NCBI GenBank assembly: GCA_001592805.2
Contig: CP051139.1
Location: 4,588,001 to 4,652,000 of the forward strand
DNA length: 64,000 nucleotides
Reading direction: 5' to 3'
DNA from: Peltaster fructicola
Lineage: Eukaryota; Ascomycota; Dothideomycetes
Numbering within the stretch: position 1 is the stretch's first letter; each line of letters begins with the position of its first letter. Positions 61,270-64,000 of this stretch are shown here, piece after piece. The position numbers and the translations under genes are program-made. The notes beneath the pieces are model-generated. The model saw only the letters and a list, made by a program, of their open reading frames with translations, was not told the origin of the DNA and searched no databases.

Positions 61270-64000
61270 ATGTTAAAGTTATTCCTATCATTGATAGCGC
61301 TTGCGCATCTCGCTCTATGCCAAAGTTCGTCACTCCTGTGCAAGGACGATGGCTATCTCCGGGTGCTCGAGACCGATCTCGCCGACACGATTCCATTTTG
61401 TACATCATTTATCGGCGTCAGTCTCCTTGTGGCGACATCAACCATCAACGCTCTCGCGACAGTGTGAGTGATGCAAGTCAGTGGCTTGTGAAAAAGGTTT
61501 GCTAACGTCCAACACAGTACTCAGGCTCAAACCCTCACAAACAGTGGAACAACTGCAACTTCTACAGTCATCGTGACAATAGCTGTGAAGCGTGCTGTCA
61601 CTCCACGGCTACTAAACGACTCGTTTTCATACTCGATCGACCAATCCTCTGAACTCCGGAACGACATCATCTACCATGCCTTGGAGAGAGTTGAGCCTCA
61701 ACGAGCACGACTATGGGAGCGAGGTGACGATCCTGCCTTGGCTCGTTCAGTCTCGAGTGCCTGTTCCTGTCTGAACCTCACGCAGTACACCGCCACTACA
61801 CTTCTCGTCACGAACACGGCAACCTTGACAACTGATACCGTTGTTCTTGCGACGCCTCTGACCGTTATTACTCTTACAACAACAATCAGCTCTAGTCGAA
61901 CGACCTCTTCTGCAGGCTCTCTGTCAATTATTCCATCGAGCAGTCTCGTGTCAGGCACTTCCTCAACAGCGTCACAACAGAATTCAAGGACTACATCCGT
62001 CAGTGCATTGACATCGCCGAGCAGCGAAGTCGTGACTCTCTCTTCGAGTGCATCATCGACGCTGAGCAACACAACATCAGCAGCCTCTCTGTCTGGAACC
62101 AGCTCGTTGTTTCCGCCCATATCGAGCTCTCCAGCCTTGTCAACAGGCTCTAGTACGCTCTCGTCTTCGCACACAACATCATCCAACTCAGTAAGCCAAA
62201 CGGACATCAGCAGTACCAGCACATTGGTCACAAGTAGTTCGCCATCCATCATCACGAATTCGACAGCCGTATCAGAGAGCAGCTCTCTCGGCTCCCTGAT
62301 CTCTTCGAGTGCATCGACAACAACAGCAACAACAGTAGTGTCTAGTGGTTCACAGACAGGAAGTACAAGTTCAATAGTAAGCCTTTCGTCCACGCTACAG
62401 AGCATAGGTTCGAGTAGCACCTCATCTGGCTCACAATCGTCGATAATCTTGTCTACGAATGTTGTCTCCTCACATGCTTCCACGCAGAGTACAGCCTCGA
62501 CTATCATCAGTTCCTCTACTTCCGACACTCACCTAAACAACCCTTCAACGAGTCAGACGCAAACGGTCACCGACGCTTCGACGACCCTCTCGGCGAGTCC
62601 TACAACGAGCCTATCAGCAAACCTTTCGACGAGCTTGTCACCGAGCTCTGACACGCTTTCTAGCTTCACAACACACCCCCCATCTAGCCTAGCAAACAGC
62701 ATATCTGAGGCAGCAGGGACCTCGTCTAGCCAAGCGCATACAAGCAGCTCATTGGAGTCGTCGACGATCAGCACATCATCCAGATCGACGAATACAAGTC
62801 CTTCGCCTATGTCACAAAGTGTAGGTACATCAAGTCTAAGCGTAACGAGCACAACAACCCAAGCGACTATTACGTCCACGACCAGCATATCATTACTGTC
62901 TTCGTCTACAGTGCAGGAGAGCAGCAGTCTCCACCAGAGCTTATCCTCACAAAGTGCATCTCTTTCGACGACGAGCTCAGGCAATGACAATACAAGAACG
63001 ACGTCGATATCAGGTCTTAGCAGTATCTCATCTACTGGCCTCTCTCAAAGCATGCTGGCCTCGTCTGCCACATCGTCTGTTTCTTCTATTGTGTCTGGAT
63101 CGGTGGCTACAACAATTCCAAGTCTCTCACCATCTTCGCTTTCTTCGAGCTTGACGATTTTGTCCTCCGTCACCACATCCGGTCTGATATCGACCAATAT
63201 CTCGACGACTATAACGACCACAACACTTCTATCGAGCTCAGCTAGCCTTTCAGCTCCAAACAGTTCTTCGTCACTCGCAACCCTGATGTCGAACACTAGC
63301 AGATCGTCTCTGTCTTCCACGATCACTGCAAGCACTGTGAGCTTGTTATCATCCTCGATATCTGTCTCGACCTTGACAGGACAGTCTCTTTCTCTAGTCT
63401 CTTCTTCCTCGTCAGCCTCCACGCCGATCTCGACCGTCAGTTCTACATCTTCAGTGCTTTCTACCACACTGCTGACCTCCACATCGACGAATTTGTCGTC
63501 TTCCGCCACTTCTACGATAAGTCCAAGCACGTCAGCTTCGACTTCTCAGAGCTTGAGCAGCACATCTTACTCCCAGAATGCTACCACAAACTCGATCACA
63601 TCGTCCTCAACATCGACTGTTACGAGGGCCACGCTCAGCTCTACATCTCCATCTCTCGCCGGTTCAACTTCGGTCAGCGTCACTCCATCAACTGCTGTCT
63701 CGAGTCCAAGCACTCAATCTTCAAGTCTCTTTTCAGCTTCGTCCACCACAACGTCTTCGACAAATGTACCGACAAGCGCAACATCTTCTACTCAATCTAG
63801 TGCAACAAGTCTGGTGATCTCTTCGGCACGAACGAGTCAAAGTACAGACCTGGCCTCACTGAGCTCTGTCTCGCAGTCTTCCACATCTCAGAATTCTAGT
63901 CTGGAAACAACAGCATCAAGCCTAACAGCAATCACCTCGAGTACTTTGACCACAAGTATTATAACAAGATCATCCACAAGTAGTTCTCTGGTGGTAGTAT
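61270..64000 (+). CDS. Large Ser/Thr-rich mucin-like cell-wall protein, 5' part
   Basis: Exon 1 (61270-61463) and exon 2 (61518 onward) join in phase 2 across a 54-nt intron; the gene runs off the right edge after about 890 codons. The start MLKLFLSLIALAHLALCQSS is a signal peptide. Residues ~20-190 are ordinary sequence with Cys (LLCKDDGYLRVLETDLADTI, then ACSCLNLTQYTATTLLVTNT). From about residue 200 to the window end the protein is almost only Ser and Thr with Ala, Leu, Gly and Val. This is typical of heavily O-mannosylated wall adhesins or sensors such as flocculin- or Wsc/Msb2-type proteins. Whether a GPI signal or membrane helix follows lies outside the window. The acidic, Val-rich frames on the other strand are its mirror image, not genes. 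Confidence 0.87.

Noticed and set aside
61698-63530. Long acidic Val/Glu/Asp-rich open frames on the minus strand
   Set aside because: They are the mirror image of Ser/Thr codons in the mucin-like gene on the plus strand, with no domain and no splice logic.

Overview
The window is nuclear DNA of a filamentous ascomycete (Pezizomycotina). The gene set suggests Dothideomycetes, possibly the Capnodiales/Mycosphaerellales side, but that placement is inference. The reasons are many short GT-AG introns of about 36-55 nt, two Zn2Cys6 transcription factors, a cellular RNA-silencing RNA polymerase, Sam35, Dsn1, Sgd1, Lcl3, a Pex24/Pex29-type peroxin, fungal indoleamine dioxygenase, D-arabinono-lactone oxidase, secreted hydrolases and a giant Ser/Thr-rich wall protein. 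I see no operons, viral elements or recognisable transposons. Gene models below were built by reading splice sites and checking phase; for multi-exon genes the start and end span the introns and exon limits are given in the evidence.

Left third (1-28.7 kb): a dense housekeeping block. In order: the 5' end of SNU114 (U5 snRNP GTPase, running off the left edge), a small ABM-type monooxygenase, RdRP, TCTP, ribosomal protein uS8, a Tfc7-like histidine phosphatase, ALO1, an ankyrin protein, a small secreted protein, SGD1 (40S biogenesis), tRNA-Leu(CAA), an alpha/beta hydrolase, an F-box-like protein, SAM35, a Zn2Cys6 factor, DSN1, a dysferlin-domain peroxin and LCL3.

Middle (28.7-46 kb): a second Zn2Cys6 factor, a secreted Kex2-site protein, a tRNA-Asn(GTT) gene and indoleamine 2,3-dioxygenase. 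Then comes a gene-poor stretch (35.6-42 kb) with several minisatellites, a gene carrying long trinucleotide runs and fragments of open frame, followed by a coiled-coil protein and another gene-poor gap.

Right third (46-64 kb): an Hcs1/IGHMBP2-type helicase, a Golgi-type GT8 glycosyltransferase, a secreted SGNH esterase, a minisatellite abutting an unrecognised two-exon gene, a secreted M43 metalloprotease, small uncertain genes, and the start of a Ser/Thr-rich mucin-like protein that runs off the right edge. This part is enriched in secretory-pathway products.

The observation I rate highest is the tRNA-Asn gene at 33285-33418. It folds as a perfect tRNA only if two inserts are removed. One is an ordinary 11-nt intron at position 37/38. 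The other is a 49-nt insert between nucleotides 26 and 27 that begins GTATGT, contains CTAAT and ends AAG, so it looks like a spliceosomal intron inside a Pol III gene.
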